10,000 bases of DNA from Glandiceps talaboti (GCF_964340395.1 NC_135568.1:7520579-7530578), one strand, 5' to 3'; positions 1 to 7,537 are shown, counted from the first letter of the stretch. Program-made: numbers and translations. Notes: generated by a model from the sequence alone, not told the origin.

Positions 1-162
1 CTAAAAAGTGCCATCAACATCAGGGAGGTAACAAATTACACATGCTGTAACCTGCAAAATAAGCATATGACACTAACAAGCCCCCGTAGTTATGTTAATA
101 TTGTAGACTCTTTTTCGAGCACAAATCATAGTGAATTGATAATAGATATATTTTTTGTGAGT

Positions 163-177
163 GTTTAACAGTTAAAC
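163..177. repeat. Near-perfect palindrome, 7-bp arms
   Basis: GTTTAAC and GTTAAAC are exact reverse complements separated by a single A. The palindrome lies about 110 bases upstream of the candidate start codon at 287. It could be a homodimer binding site, but a 15-base AT-rich palindrome can also arise by chance in this composition. Confidence 0.6.
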
Positions 178-182
178 AAAAA

Positions 183-201
183 TTGTCTCTAGGTGGCGCA
201 T
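183..201 (+). promoter_or_regulatory. CTCF-like binding site
   Basis: The bases CTCTAGGTGGCGC at 187-199 match the core of the bilaterian CTCF consensus (C-Y-AG-R-K-GGCG-C). The remaining flank positions agree in part, with T and G at the usual outer positions. The site is about 90 bases upstream of the candidate start codon at 287, a promoter-proximal position often seen for CTCF. The motif is seen in the sequence; binding is inferred. Confidence 0.4.
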
Positions 202-283
202 GTCCCTTTAATGTAAAACGAGTAGCTGGAAAGAGTAAGTGCCAAACAAATATTTTTAGCGCCCATTTAATTTTCGATGAGTC

Positions 284-293
284 AAGATGGCAG
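284..293 (+). promoter_or_regulatory. YY1-like element over a Kozak start
   Basis: AAGATGGCAG resembles the AAGATGGCGGC YY1 element known to sit just downstream of transcription starts and often to contain the initiator ATG. A at -3 and G at +4 around the ATG at 287 also make a strong Kozak context. This is the main reason for choosing this ATG. Confidence 0.4.
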
Positions 294-337
294 CGTTCAA
301 GACAATTTCAGGACAATACTTGTCTGACTTAGAACAG
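287..337 (+). CDS. Candidate first coding exon of a small plus-strand gene
   Basis: The product is unrecognised. The segment opens at an ATG in strong Kozak context and encodes 17 residues (MAAFKTISGQYLSDLEQ). It ends at CAG followed by GTAACC, a plausible donor in phase 0. A CTCF-like site, a palindrome and a YY1-like element lie immediately upstream, as expected of a promoter. No TATA box is evident. The predicted peptide is mildly amphipathic with no signal peptide. The putative intron (338-781) holds a trinucleotide and tetranucleotide repeat. The model rests on start context, donor and phase only, so a chance match is possible. Confidence 0.35.
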
Positions 338-573
338 GTAACCATACATTTATATAAAACGTTCGGTTATAATTAACTTATCAAAGTTTATTTTTAACTC
401 CGAAATCAGTTATGATCATTATTACTAACCTTGACTGATAAAGAATCAATTGGTATGTTTTTAAAAAAAATACTATTAAAGTATTGCTTGCGTTCAGACA
501 CGGGACAACTCGTGTAATTTACAAAACCATTCGATATTGTAATATTAATAAGAAACTCACGTAAACAAAGTGA

Positions 574-664
574 CAGCAACAACAACAACAACAGCAGCAG
601 TAGTAGCAACAGCAGCAACAGCAACAACAAACAAACAAACAAACAAACAAACAAACAAACAAAC
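574..664 (+). repeat. CAA/CAG trinucleotide repeat running into (CAAA)n
   Basis: An imperfect run of CAA, CAG and TAG triplets (574 to about 628) passes into roughly ten CAAA units ending near 664. Its minus strand gives a leucine-rich open frame (TTG/CTG codons), which is an artefact of the repeat. It lies inside the putative first intron of the plus-strand gene. Confidence 0.95.
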
Positions 665-781
665 GATGACCAATCTGGGCAAACATATCATGATGTAACT
701 AAAATTCACATGATTGGTTAGAGAAAAGTATTTAATATTATTTATGATGGCGTGATCTTATGTGTGATTTTCTATTTTTAG

Positions 782-847
782 TTGTGTAAATTCCATTGTA
801 TTCGAAGTATAGTAAAGATGAGAATTGAAACATCCAGAAGCACTCGG
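782..847 (+). CDS. Candidate second exon of the small plus-strand gene
   Basis: The pyrimidine-rich run TTTTCTATTTTTAG ends at 781 and makes a good acceptor. The segment is open in phase 0 for 22 codons, starting LCKFHCIRSIVK and ending ETSRSTR. It closes at CGG followed by GTAGGT, a good donor, again in phase 0. This matches the phase of the exon ending at 337. The residues are basic with two cysteines, and no family was recognised. The donor abuts a dispersed repeat that starts at 853, so exon or repeat insertion may have reshaped the gene here. Confidence 0.3.
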
Positions 848-852
848 GTAGG

Positions 853-930
853 TGATTCTGGCAAGCCGAAATCTCTTCTCAGTCGTGACTAATTCCCGAC
901 TTGGACCTGAACGATCCCGTACGTACCTAG
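853..930 (+). repeat. Dispersed repeat, left copy (inverted partner at 4430-4502)
   Basis: The first 15 bases (853-867) are identical to the reverse complement of 4488-4502. Further shared blocks follow in the same order: CAGT, GGACC, and GATCCCG at 913-919, matching the reverse complement of 4439-4445. Distances from the 15-mer to the GATCCCG block are 60 and 57 bases, so the two copies are collinear and diverged. The family is unnamed. No target-site duplication was seen. Confidence 0.5.
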
Positions 931-1072
931 TCTATCAGCTAGCCCTCGGATGTTCTTCCGATAAAATACGACACACAGCCGAACAACGCTATCGAGGATG
1001 CGAACTTCGTTCGCTTATAGTTATAGCATCGAAAGAAAGCCCGAACGTCTAGCAGCAAGACTAGTACGTACC
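919..1072. repeat. Long imperfect inverted repeat (hairpin)
   Basis: The arm GTACGTACCTAGTC at 919-932 pairs with GACTAGTACGTAC at 1059-1071 with one bulged base. Pairing continues inward at roughly two-thirds identity to about 968 and 1022. The loop of about 50 bases contains the palindrome GCGAAC-TTC-GTTCGC. The structure may be a fold-back or MITE-like element joined to the repeat copy at 853. Confidence 0.5.
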
Positions 1073-1094
1073 AGACAGTCAGTTTTTACCACAG

Positions 1095-1139
1095 GCTACT
1101 GTTACAGGTGCAACATGGGTCTTTGGCCGTATTGTTTGA
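1095..1139 (+). CDS. Candidate terminal exon of the small plus-strand gene
   Basis: AGTTTTTACCACAG ends at 1094 and is a reasonable acceptor. Reading in phase 0, which the donor at 848 requires, gives ATVTGATWVFGRIV and then TGA. Joined to 287-337 and 782-847 this makes a 53-residue protein. AATAAA signals follow at 1335 and 1402. The exon is short and could be fortuitous. Confidence 0.22.
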   Translation, partial: ATVTGATWVFGRIV

Positions 1140-1334
1140 TGATAAAACGATAGCGATCGAAAGATGTATGATAAACATACAAGGTCAAATTGATATTACA
1201 AAATCCATCTAATCCCATAGATGCATACATACAACTTGTTGAAACAGTAATTGCTAAAGTGTACAAATCTACTGTTATAGTTTTCTATGACAGCTTCGTA
1301 CCTAAGCGTTCCTTTTACCACATGGATCAGGAGG

Positions 1335-1407
1335 AATAAATATTTGCTTCATGATTTTCTGGATTTATGATATTATTTTCTTATTTTTTTTCTATATTTC
1401 AAATAAA
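1335..1407 (+). terminator. Two AATAAA polyadenylation signals
   Basis: AATAAA occurs at 1335-1340 and again at 1402-1407, about 200-270 bases after the candidate stop at 1137-1139. A TG- and T-rich stretch (TGTGCCCTCTTACTGTC) follows the second. They fit the 3' end of the small plus-strand gene, but AATAAA is common in AT-rich DNA. Confidence 0.3.
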
Positions 1408-1430
1408 TATAGTACCATAAACCAATGTGC

Positions 1431-2945
1431 CCTCTTACTGTCTTTTCTCATTTCTTACCATTAATATTATAATTAATTAGTGCACACCTAATCCTGGAAC
1501 AAACTCACAGGCTATTTGCAAAGTTTATTACTAGTTAGTCTTGCATGTTGCCGCTTTGAGAGATACATAGTTTAATAATCAAAGGTCTGTTCTTGTCCAT
1601 TGGTTGAATCTGAAGATCATGATATGCATCCACACTGCATTATCGCCCACTCCTTTGCCTATGCACCAACAATATTGTAAGCTTATAATAAACACGGATT
1701 TTCTTCTTCTTTTTTTAAAAATAATATATGATTTGATTATATATCTATCACGAAATACCAGCTTGACAAATGGCAACTAATCAGATATGATTGGTTTGAC
1801 TGAGCTCCACCGTGACATTGCGACCTTTCGACGAAAATCTCGAAAAGCTTGTTAGTTCATCCTTGTTGTCAGCTGTACGTATTATGACTCTTTGCTATCA
1901 TATCTGACCACTGTTTGACTATAAACATATGGAGAGAAAGAAAAAGAATGGTCAGGAAACTAAACGTAACATTTTCAACCAGAGAATATTTCATTTAATA
2001 AGTGTTATGTACCTACAATTTCAAGTTTAGTGGCACGTGCACCTATTTCATCCGTCCCTCCTCCTTTCCCATCTCTCCTTTCCTTCCTTCAATCGAAATC
2101 GCTTACTCAATCGATGGCTCACAATATTCCAACAGTTCCAGTCCCCACTGTATATCTAATAGTCCAATTATTTGTGGTGTGCCGAGTTGGGAGATGGGGT
2201 CACAGTGTTGGAGGGTATATATGACTGGCCAGGGTTTGAATGTAACACATAAGCCTCGTCGATACTGTGTGGTTTACACTGATACATATCTGAAGATCGA
2301 TCACCTACCGCGGACGTCCACTGCACCGAAACTGGTAACATGGCTCAGATAACGAAACATCCCGGAAGAAAAGGAACGAACTGAACTGATGACTAAATTG
2401 CCATGGGTATGCTTGAAAGATCACCTCAAAATTGCTTTTTATGTGATTCAGCAAATACTTGACAGGGACTCCAATGTCACAGTTCCTGTTACACAAGTTG
2501 AAAGCATGTCACAAAATAGAATTATCAGTGGTCAGCTGATTCCTTGTCTGGTGTGGATTATAGACCTTAAGCTGATTGGATGCTGGGTGCCGCTACGTTT
2601 TTATCAGCTTGCGCAACACAATTCTTACCAGCGATCTACTTTATCATTTGACACGATGGAAATATTTCTAACATTGCTACGAAGTCGTTTTCTTGAAGGG
2701 CACTACCCTCATGTCCTCCACCGCTAAAATGAAATATCTTCATTTAGTCTTTGATCAAAAACATATTTATCAATATTCAGGAGCAGTTAAAATGGAGGCA
2801 GCGAACTTAGAAAATACTTCAATAAATACTGAAAACTATACATTGACATTCTTATAGATATATAAAAAGATTGACATACATATGGGAGACTGGCAGATTT
2901 ACTTATAGATACATGAACACTGACAGAGACAACTTGTGACATAAT
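1431..2945. other. Gene-free stretch, no convincing feature
   Basis: Two open frames without good splice or start context (2002-2352 and 2389-2727, both plus) are within chance length for six frames of 10 kb. A 10-base inverted pair (1771-1780 with 1898-1907) and a GCACGTGC palindrome holding an E-box (about 2033) are visible. Nothing else is supported. Confidence 0.5.
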
Positions 2946-3177
2946 CATACATACATACATACATGCATGCATACATACACTATTCATACATACATACATA
3001 CATACATACATACATACATACATACATACATACATACATACATACATACATACATACATACATACATACATACATACATACATACATACATACTAGTACA
3101 TACGTGCGTACGTACGTACGTACGAGCAGACAGTCAGACAGACAGACAGACAGACAAATAGACAGACAGACAGGAAA

Positions 3178-3232
<55 letters not shown>
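2946..3232 (+). repeat. Compound microsatellite: (CATA)n, (ACGT)n, (CAGA)n
   Basis: CATA units run from 2946 to about 3093 with a short interruption at 2979-2984. A short ACGT block at about 3103-3124 and CAGA units from 3127 to 3232 follow, the last interrupted near 3157 and 3173. Long open frames on both strands here (repeating Tyr-Ile-His-Thr, Cys-Met-Tyr-Val, and Asp-Arg-Gln-Thr) are repeat artefacts, not genes. Confidence 0.97.
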
Positions 3233-3233
<1 letters not shown>

Positions 3234-3504
3234 TTTTATTCTGGATAAGTAAGGTCAGGGAAAACTCTAATATAGGTTCTCTATATAGTGATCTGAGACA
3301 AGAACAAGGAACAGGTGTAATCACCAACAGTCATCTTAATACTTATGCTCTTTAGCTGTTAACATATTGACACAGTAGTTGACTAGGTCTTGTTGTTTTT
3401 ACTTCCACTGATGTCTATTGTATACGTATATCTCGTTGCACAAAACTAGATTAACACCTTGATTTAATTAATCTTATTATTAAACAACGACCATTGTTGA
3501 CCTG
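3233..3504. other. Non-coding AT-rich stretch
   Basis: Unique-looking sequence between the compound microsatellite and the retrotransposon-like segment. No open frame with splice context, promoter motif or hairpin stands out. Confidence 0.5.
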
Positions 3505-3660
3505 TGATTGATCTCAATCATCCAGGTATGAAGTTGATAACGAAGAAATATAATTAATTATAATCTGGCGTTGTTTTGAATGGCCCGCAACTGGACGCTT
3601 CTTCGGGCCCACTGATGATCTGACTACAGATGGTTGGTGACACCTGACGGAGTAGATCAT
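3505..3660 (-). mobile_element. Probable degraded retrotransposon 3' end
   Basis: On the minus strand the segment reads CATCAGTGGGCCCGAAGAAG, then GCGTCCAGT, then GCGGGCC, then an AT stretch with the 14-base palindrome TATAATTAATTATA (3549-3562), and ends with CATACCTGGATGATTGAGATC. The layout (CATCAGT, a GGCCCG hairpin, CCTGGATGATTGAGATC tail) resembles tails I associate with animal LINE or Penelope-like elements. That comparison is from memory, not a search. On the plus strand CTGATGA is followed by the small hairpin TCTG-ACTA-CAGA, recalling a hammerhead core whose GAAA is missing. No reverse transcriptase frame is present. Confidence 0.3.
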
Positions 3661-4027
3661 GAAAACCGTTGAGCAATTTCGGTCGAATTCTCTACGTATT
3701 CCCCCTTTTAGGGCTAGCCAAAGGAGGCACCTCCACTATGTGGTGACGCATTTTACAACTTCGCCTTTTAATTTTCGAACACTCCCATTTTCTTCTATAA
3801 CCACCCCAGCGTACATTATGCTTGTTTTCTAAGTCGATAGCACTGGTTACTGACCTCTGTGTCGCGACAAAGTATTACGTCAACGTCTTTGTTGTTTTGA
3901 TTTTTGATGTTATTACATTATCTTATAGAAAACAATCAAAAAGTGAGTCAATAATTGATCAGAGGGGATGTTTTCTTCAACTTTGTCGTATATTTTCAAA
4001 CTGTGAAGGAGATTGATAACAACTTAC
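3661..4027. other. Non-coding stretch with short palindromes
   Basis: GGAGG-CA-CCTCC (3723-3734) followed by CCAC-TAT-GTGG forms two adjacent small hairpins. A 64-codon open frame (3822-4016, plus) has no supporting start or splice context. Confidence 0.4.
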
Positions 4028-4095
4028 GTATTTGTAAAAAGATAATCGCGATATCTTGGTTTTTGGAACTCGAGGGCAAAACAACCTTTACGTGT
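4028..4095 (-). CDS. Weak candidate internal exon
   Basis: A perfect GTAAGT donor lies just below 4028 on the minus strand, and an acceptor preceded by CACTTTCTTTACAATATTAAAG lies above 4095. The segment is open in two frames; the first reads TRKGCFALEFQKPRYRDY and onward. It cannot join the exon at 5340-5468 in phase, because that junction gives an immediate stop. It is unrecognised and may be chance. Confidence 0.15.
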
Positions 4096-4245
4096 CTTTA
4101 ATATTGTAAAGAAAGTGTATATAGCATTTTTCCAAGACTATTAGAAAATTAATTGTGTGGAAAAAAGTAGATTGAGTTTTGAAAAGCTCTCTACATTCAG
4201 TTGTAAAGCAAATGAGATAATTTTGAATATATGCACAAATATATG

Positions 4246-4262
4246 AGTGTGTGTGTGTGCGT
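4246..4262 (+). repeat. Short GT dinucleotide run
   Basis: About seven GT units followed by GC and GT variants. Minor simple repeat. Confidence 0.8.
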
Positions 4263-4429
4263 GCGTATACTTATTATGTATGTAGTGTTACGATGAATAC
4301 AACAGGACTTGTTGGGGTTACTCAAGTTGTAGTCTAGTTCCTATACAGTATCGTTACGATTTTCCTTTACGTTTAGTTAGAGACCACGTTGGCATCCAGA
4401 CTCCTCAAATCACATCACGAAACGCAAAC

Positions 4430-4502
4430 TCTACATACCGGGATCATTCTTGGTCCGGCGCTACCTTCAAACTGAAATCGATAGTTTGGCTTGCCAGAAT
4501 CA
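4430..4502 (-). repeat. Dispersed repeat, right copy (inverted partner at 853-930)
   Basis: On the minus strand it begins with the same 15-mer TGATTCTGGCAAGCC found at 853-867. It shares CAGT, GGACC and GATCCCG blocks in order. Between 4471 and 4439 this copy also carries a micro-exon-like segment: the acceptor CGATTTCAG, 11 open codons (FEGSAGPRMIP), and the donor GTATGT. The left copy has the equivalent acceptor and donor-like bases but no open frame. Confidence 0.5.
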
Positions 4503-5056
4503 GTCGTTTTTTCAATCATTACTTCATGAGTAGTGGGGCTCGATAGGCATCATCGACAAGAACGAATCCGACAAACTTAATGTAGAACCAAAACGCGAAC
4601 ATAACCTCGCTAATGTTTTTCTAATCCATTCTGCCAAATTTGGAAATACCTCGGGACAAAAACCCTTCTTAGTATAGATTTCTTACAAGTCCAACTTTTT
4701 TTTTTCAACACTAACATTTGACACAAACCCGCCAGGCAAGGTACACAATTTGAAGTTGATACGATGTATCAAATCACTGATCTCTCAAAGTAGCAACATT
4801 TCAAAGATATCATATCGGATTATAATGTCCACTGGGTTACAGCCTTTCAGTCTATACATTTAGAATGTAAACAGAACCATCCAAGCTGTCATCTGCATTG
4901 TTGATTTGTTTGTGGTAAAAGAAAGAAACTGCATATCGTAAACTATAAATGACAAATCAAAAATAGTCACATGACATGAAAACAAAACAGTGTGATTAAT
5001 CATAACCAGCTCATGTTAAGTTCAGTGGTTTTTAGTGCCTGACACGTCATTTTTAT
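4503..5056. other. Gene-free stretch
   Basis: No supported gene. A short minus-strand open frame, about 4529-4585, reads FVGFVLVDDAYRAPLLMK and then stop just before the repeat copy. It looks protein-like but has no clear acceptor. A T10 run lies at about 4697. Confidence 0.4.
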
Positions 5057-5168
<112 letters not shown>

Positions 5169-5339
5169 CGACGACGAAAAGTTGCAAAGTGAAGCAAGGG
5201 ATCCCCTTTCTATCTTAAACACTGAGATGACTTCCAGGTTGAGAGTGTATATGTAGGCTAAGACAGTACCTTTGGATAATACGGACGATAGCAACACAGA
5301 AAGACAGAGTGGCGCACATTGCTGCTTTCCGTTACTGAC

Positions 5340-5468
5340 CACTACAGTGGAAGACAGTCTTCTTCCCTTTCTTTACATATGTCCATATGCAGGAACCATT
5401 TGAGGATTGGTCGTCTTTATCGTTACCATTAGTGTCATTCACAAAGACATGAACACTCTCGCAGGCAC
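5340..5468 (-). CDS. Candidate exon 4 of an unrecognised minus-strand gene
   Basis: The acceptor is the best in the window: TTTCCTTAGCCAATCTTTGACAG ends just above 5468. The exon starts with GT, which with the single T left by the exon at 6472-6574 makes a TGT cysteine codon, so the phase is compatible. It reads ACESVHVFVNDTNGNDKDDQ, then an Asn-Gly-Ser glycosylation sequon, CIWTYV, a Lys-Lys-Gly-Lys-Lys patch and VFHCSG. It either stops (TAA at 5332-5334) or splices at GTCAGT after 5340. Cysteine content, the sequon and lack of a nearby membrane segment suggest an extracellular domain; that is inference. The open frame also extends upstream to 5739, but the strong acceptor argues for starting at 5468. 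Confidence 0.38.
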
Positions 5469-6007
5469 CTGTCAAAGATTGGCTAAGGAAAGTGTTGGGA
5501 CTATTAGTACGCCATGCCAGCCTGACCAAAAAAAAAACTGCTGAAACTTCTCGCCAACCATATCCGTGACACCAGTGTAAATGCCAAAATGGCCCAAACC
5601 TCTGCTGAAACCTTCGTTCAACAGTGGCCCTGAAAGCAGCTACCGTACGTGTAACACACAAAGCAGCTCTCCGGTATGTTTGCACAATCGATCGCGCGAT
5701 ACCAGATTGAAATTTTAAATTTAGTATTGAACACATCAAAATATCTATTTTAGAATTTGAAATGCCAACTTTGAAACTGTAATACTAATAGAGACCCATA
5801 TATCATAACAATATCAATACACATGCGTTTATTATATCGACAGATACGGGATACTTATAACAAGTATAAAGAACGAGGATCAGGGATCATTTATATTGTC
5901 TGAGCTGGGAACAAAATAATGCTTTTTTGTGATAAATCTGCGAATTTTCATACTCAGCATCTTATACTGTCAATGGATAGTCCAAAGGGTAAATGAATAT
6001 TTGTGTA

Positions 6008-6084
6008 TCATGTCGTCGGCAAAGCGGGTCGTTTTATAGTCCTCATATCAAAGCTGACATCGTCGGGACGGTGACCTGGCACAC
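6008..6084 (-). CDS. Alternative terminal exon of the minus-strand gene
   Basis: Starting after CCAG above 6084 (or CCAG above 6075, 9 bases shorter and in the same frame), the segment begins GT. It accepts the T from the exon at 6472-6574 and forms a cysteine codon. It then reads VPGHRPDDVSFDMRTIKRPA, LPTT and TGA at 6008-6010. It offers the same splice phase as the exon at 5468, so the two could be alternative 3' ends. Its pyrimidine tract is poor, which makes it the weaker choice. Confidence 0.2.
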
Positions 6085-6471
6085 CTGGTATCATATAAAT
6101 ATGTACGCATAGGTCGATTTTCAAGCAGTATGAGTAAATTCCAGTATTGGAAAGGATACTGCCAGTGTCATACCTAAAGTGTGATTTATGCCTAAGTTTT
6201 TTCTGTAAAATTATGGTGGTTTTTAATTGTGTAAGAAATAGTATTACAGGAAGTATATCTGGTATAGGAAGAGGTGTTTTGATATTTGTACTTAAATCTA
6301 TACGCTGTGATTGCAATAGTTATGTATCACTTATATACCTATCTCAGATACAAATCTATATCTGTTTTCAAACGCCTCAACACAATATGTGGCCTTGAAA
6401 TGCCAACCACCACCAATAAGATAATATGATATATGGATTTTAAGACGAAATCATGGCCATGTGTAACTTAC

Positions 6472-6574
6472 AATGTACCGTGGTTGTATGACTGACGGCC
6501 CCCACCTCGTCAGTCCCCGACTGGAATTGCATCATGTACCTGCCAATTCCCAAATGGTTGTCGAGAGACAATTT
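6472..6574 (-). CDS. Candidate exon 3 of an unrecognised minus-strand gene
   Basis: This is the strongest exon call. The donor is a perfect GTAAGT immediately below 6472. The acceptor GCTGTAG is above 6574, with TCTTAATTTCAG further upstream. Only one frame is open across all 103 bases; the other two stop. It is markedly more GC-rich than its flanks. The residues run KLSLDNHLGIGRYMMQFQSG and then TDEVGAVSHTTTVH, with one base left over. No family is recognised. The alternating hydrophobic and polar residues look like beta-strands of a small extracellular or beta-sandwich domain, which is a guess. Confidence 0.48.
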
Positions 6575-6662
6575 CTACAGCGATTTACTGAAATTAAGAT
6601 ACATGCGTAATATGTAAAACATAAGCCAAGAGATAAAGAGATGTATATCGAAAAATTCTCAC

Positions 6663-6728
6663 CGCAAAGTGGAAGATTTGCCCAACAGATGACTTCTCAC
6701 AGATGAACAGTATTTCCTGTACAGGTCT
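6663..6728 (-). CDS. Candidate exon 2 of an unrecognised minus-strand gene
   Basis: The donor GTGAGA lies below 6663. Acceptors are CTAG above 6728, or ACAG above 6716, which is 12 bases shorter and in the same frame. The exon has 22 codons in phase 0 at both ends: RPVQEILFICEKSSVGQIFH, then FA. It joins the AAA codon opening the exon at 6574 without a frame change across an 88-base intron. A second frame is also open, so coding status depends on the phase match with its neighbours. Confidence 0.42.
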
Positions 6729-6853
6729 CTAGACATCACGGGTTGGTGAAATGACAGACTGTTGATTTGTATTCCTGCAGAGTATGGTGGTCTGTGTGGT
6801 GACAGTGACCCATGTTAACGTTAAACGAGACGTTACTGCTTTCTGGGATTTAC

Positions 6854-6967
6854 AGTGGCCAGGTACCTGAAGTGGATGAATTGGTCGTAAATCCCGAGGT
6901 TCAGTGTGTACCGTCGACAACCATTGTCTTCCACACATGTCTTATCTTGATGTATGTCTCGTGTCAT
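6854..6967 (-). CDS. Candidate exon 1 of an unrecognised minus-strand gene
   Basis: The ATG at 6967-6965 has G at -3, and an in-frame TGA (6976-6974) lies just upstream. The frame runs 38 codons. From residue 10 it reads KTCVEDNGCRRYTLNLGI, then YDQFIHFRYLAT, ending at ACT followed by GTAAAT, a fair donor in phase 0. The next exon starts in phase 0 after a 125-base intron. The true 5' end is uncertain: no pyrimidine tract marks an acceptor, so this may be the first coding exon or part of a longer one. Another frame is open over part of the same bases. Confidence 0.35.
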
Positions 6968-6976
6968 GTCATATCA

Positions 6977-7079
6977 TTTGACCATCACACTGTCTAAGTC
7001 ATTGACCATACATTAACATTTGCAATGAACTGGTCTAGAATGACAACGTGAATATTATTGGGTTCGTATACCGAGATTT
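6977..7079. other. Upstream flank of the minus-strand gene candidate
   Basis: This is the region immediately 5' of the candidate ATG on the minus strand. An acceptor-like TTGTCATTCTAG lies at about 7035-7046, but every frame after it soon stops. No TATA box is clear. Confidence 0.3.
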
Positions 7080-7469
7080 CTTCTTAGTACATTTCGTTAC
7101 AGCGCACTTGGTTGGTTCATAGACTGAGGAGGAAATCCCTGTCTGTGGTTGGTTTGATCATGGATAATATAGAACTGGTAACTTCTTAGCACGGTCCGTT
7201 ACGATGGATTTGATTGGTTTGAACTTCTTCGCACAGTTCGTTATAATGCAATTGGTTGGTTTAACATGGAATGGGACCAAGGAGTTTCTTAGCACAGTTC
7301 GTTACGATTCATTTGGTTGGTTTAATATGGAACAAAGGAACTTCATTTGATTTGTTTGACCAGACACTCTGTATGGAACTGGGAACCTCTTTGCACAGTT
7401 CGTCACAATGTATGTGGTTGGTTTGGTTTGGTTTGTAATTGAGGACTTCCCAAGGGATCCGTTACAATA
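7080..7469 (+). repeat. Degenerate six-copy repeat with conserved core
   Basis: A core close to CTTCTTAGCACAGTTCGTTA, followed by YRAT and TTGGTTGGTTT, recurs at about 7080, 7181, 7223, 7284, 7385 and 7444. The last copy is partial. Start-to-start spacings are near 101, 42, 61, 101 and 59 bases. As 101 is close to 42 plus 61, an ancestral two-part unit is likely. No coding potential is seen. Confidence 0.7.
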
Positions 7470-7537
7470 ATTTTTTACATCTTATTTTTTAAAATAAAAT
7501 AAAAATTAGGCAGCTTAGTGTCCATTCATAAGCTTTG

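Noticed and set aside
406-654. Minus-strand frame with a poly-leucine signal-peptide-like start
   Set aside because: The leucine run is the CAA/CAG repeat read backward (TTG/CTG codons).
852-1052. Plus-strand 66-codon frame beginning MILAS
   Set aside because: It overlaps the dispersed repeat and the long hairpin. The related frame in the right copy stops early, so it is more likely repeat-derived than a gene.
2002-2727. Open frames of 116 and 112 codons on the plus strand
   Set aside because: Length is within chance for six frames of 10 kb. There is no start context, compositional shift or family resemblance.
2787-3355. Long open frames on both strands with Tyr-Ile-His-Thr, Cys-Met-Tyr-Val or Asp-Arg-Gln-Thr repeats
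   Set aside because: They are six-frame translations of the CATA and CAGA microsatellite, whose motif contains no stop codon in these frames.
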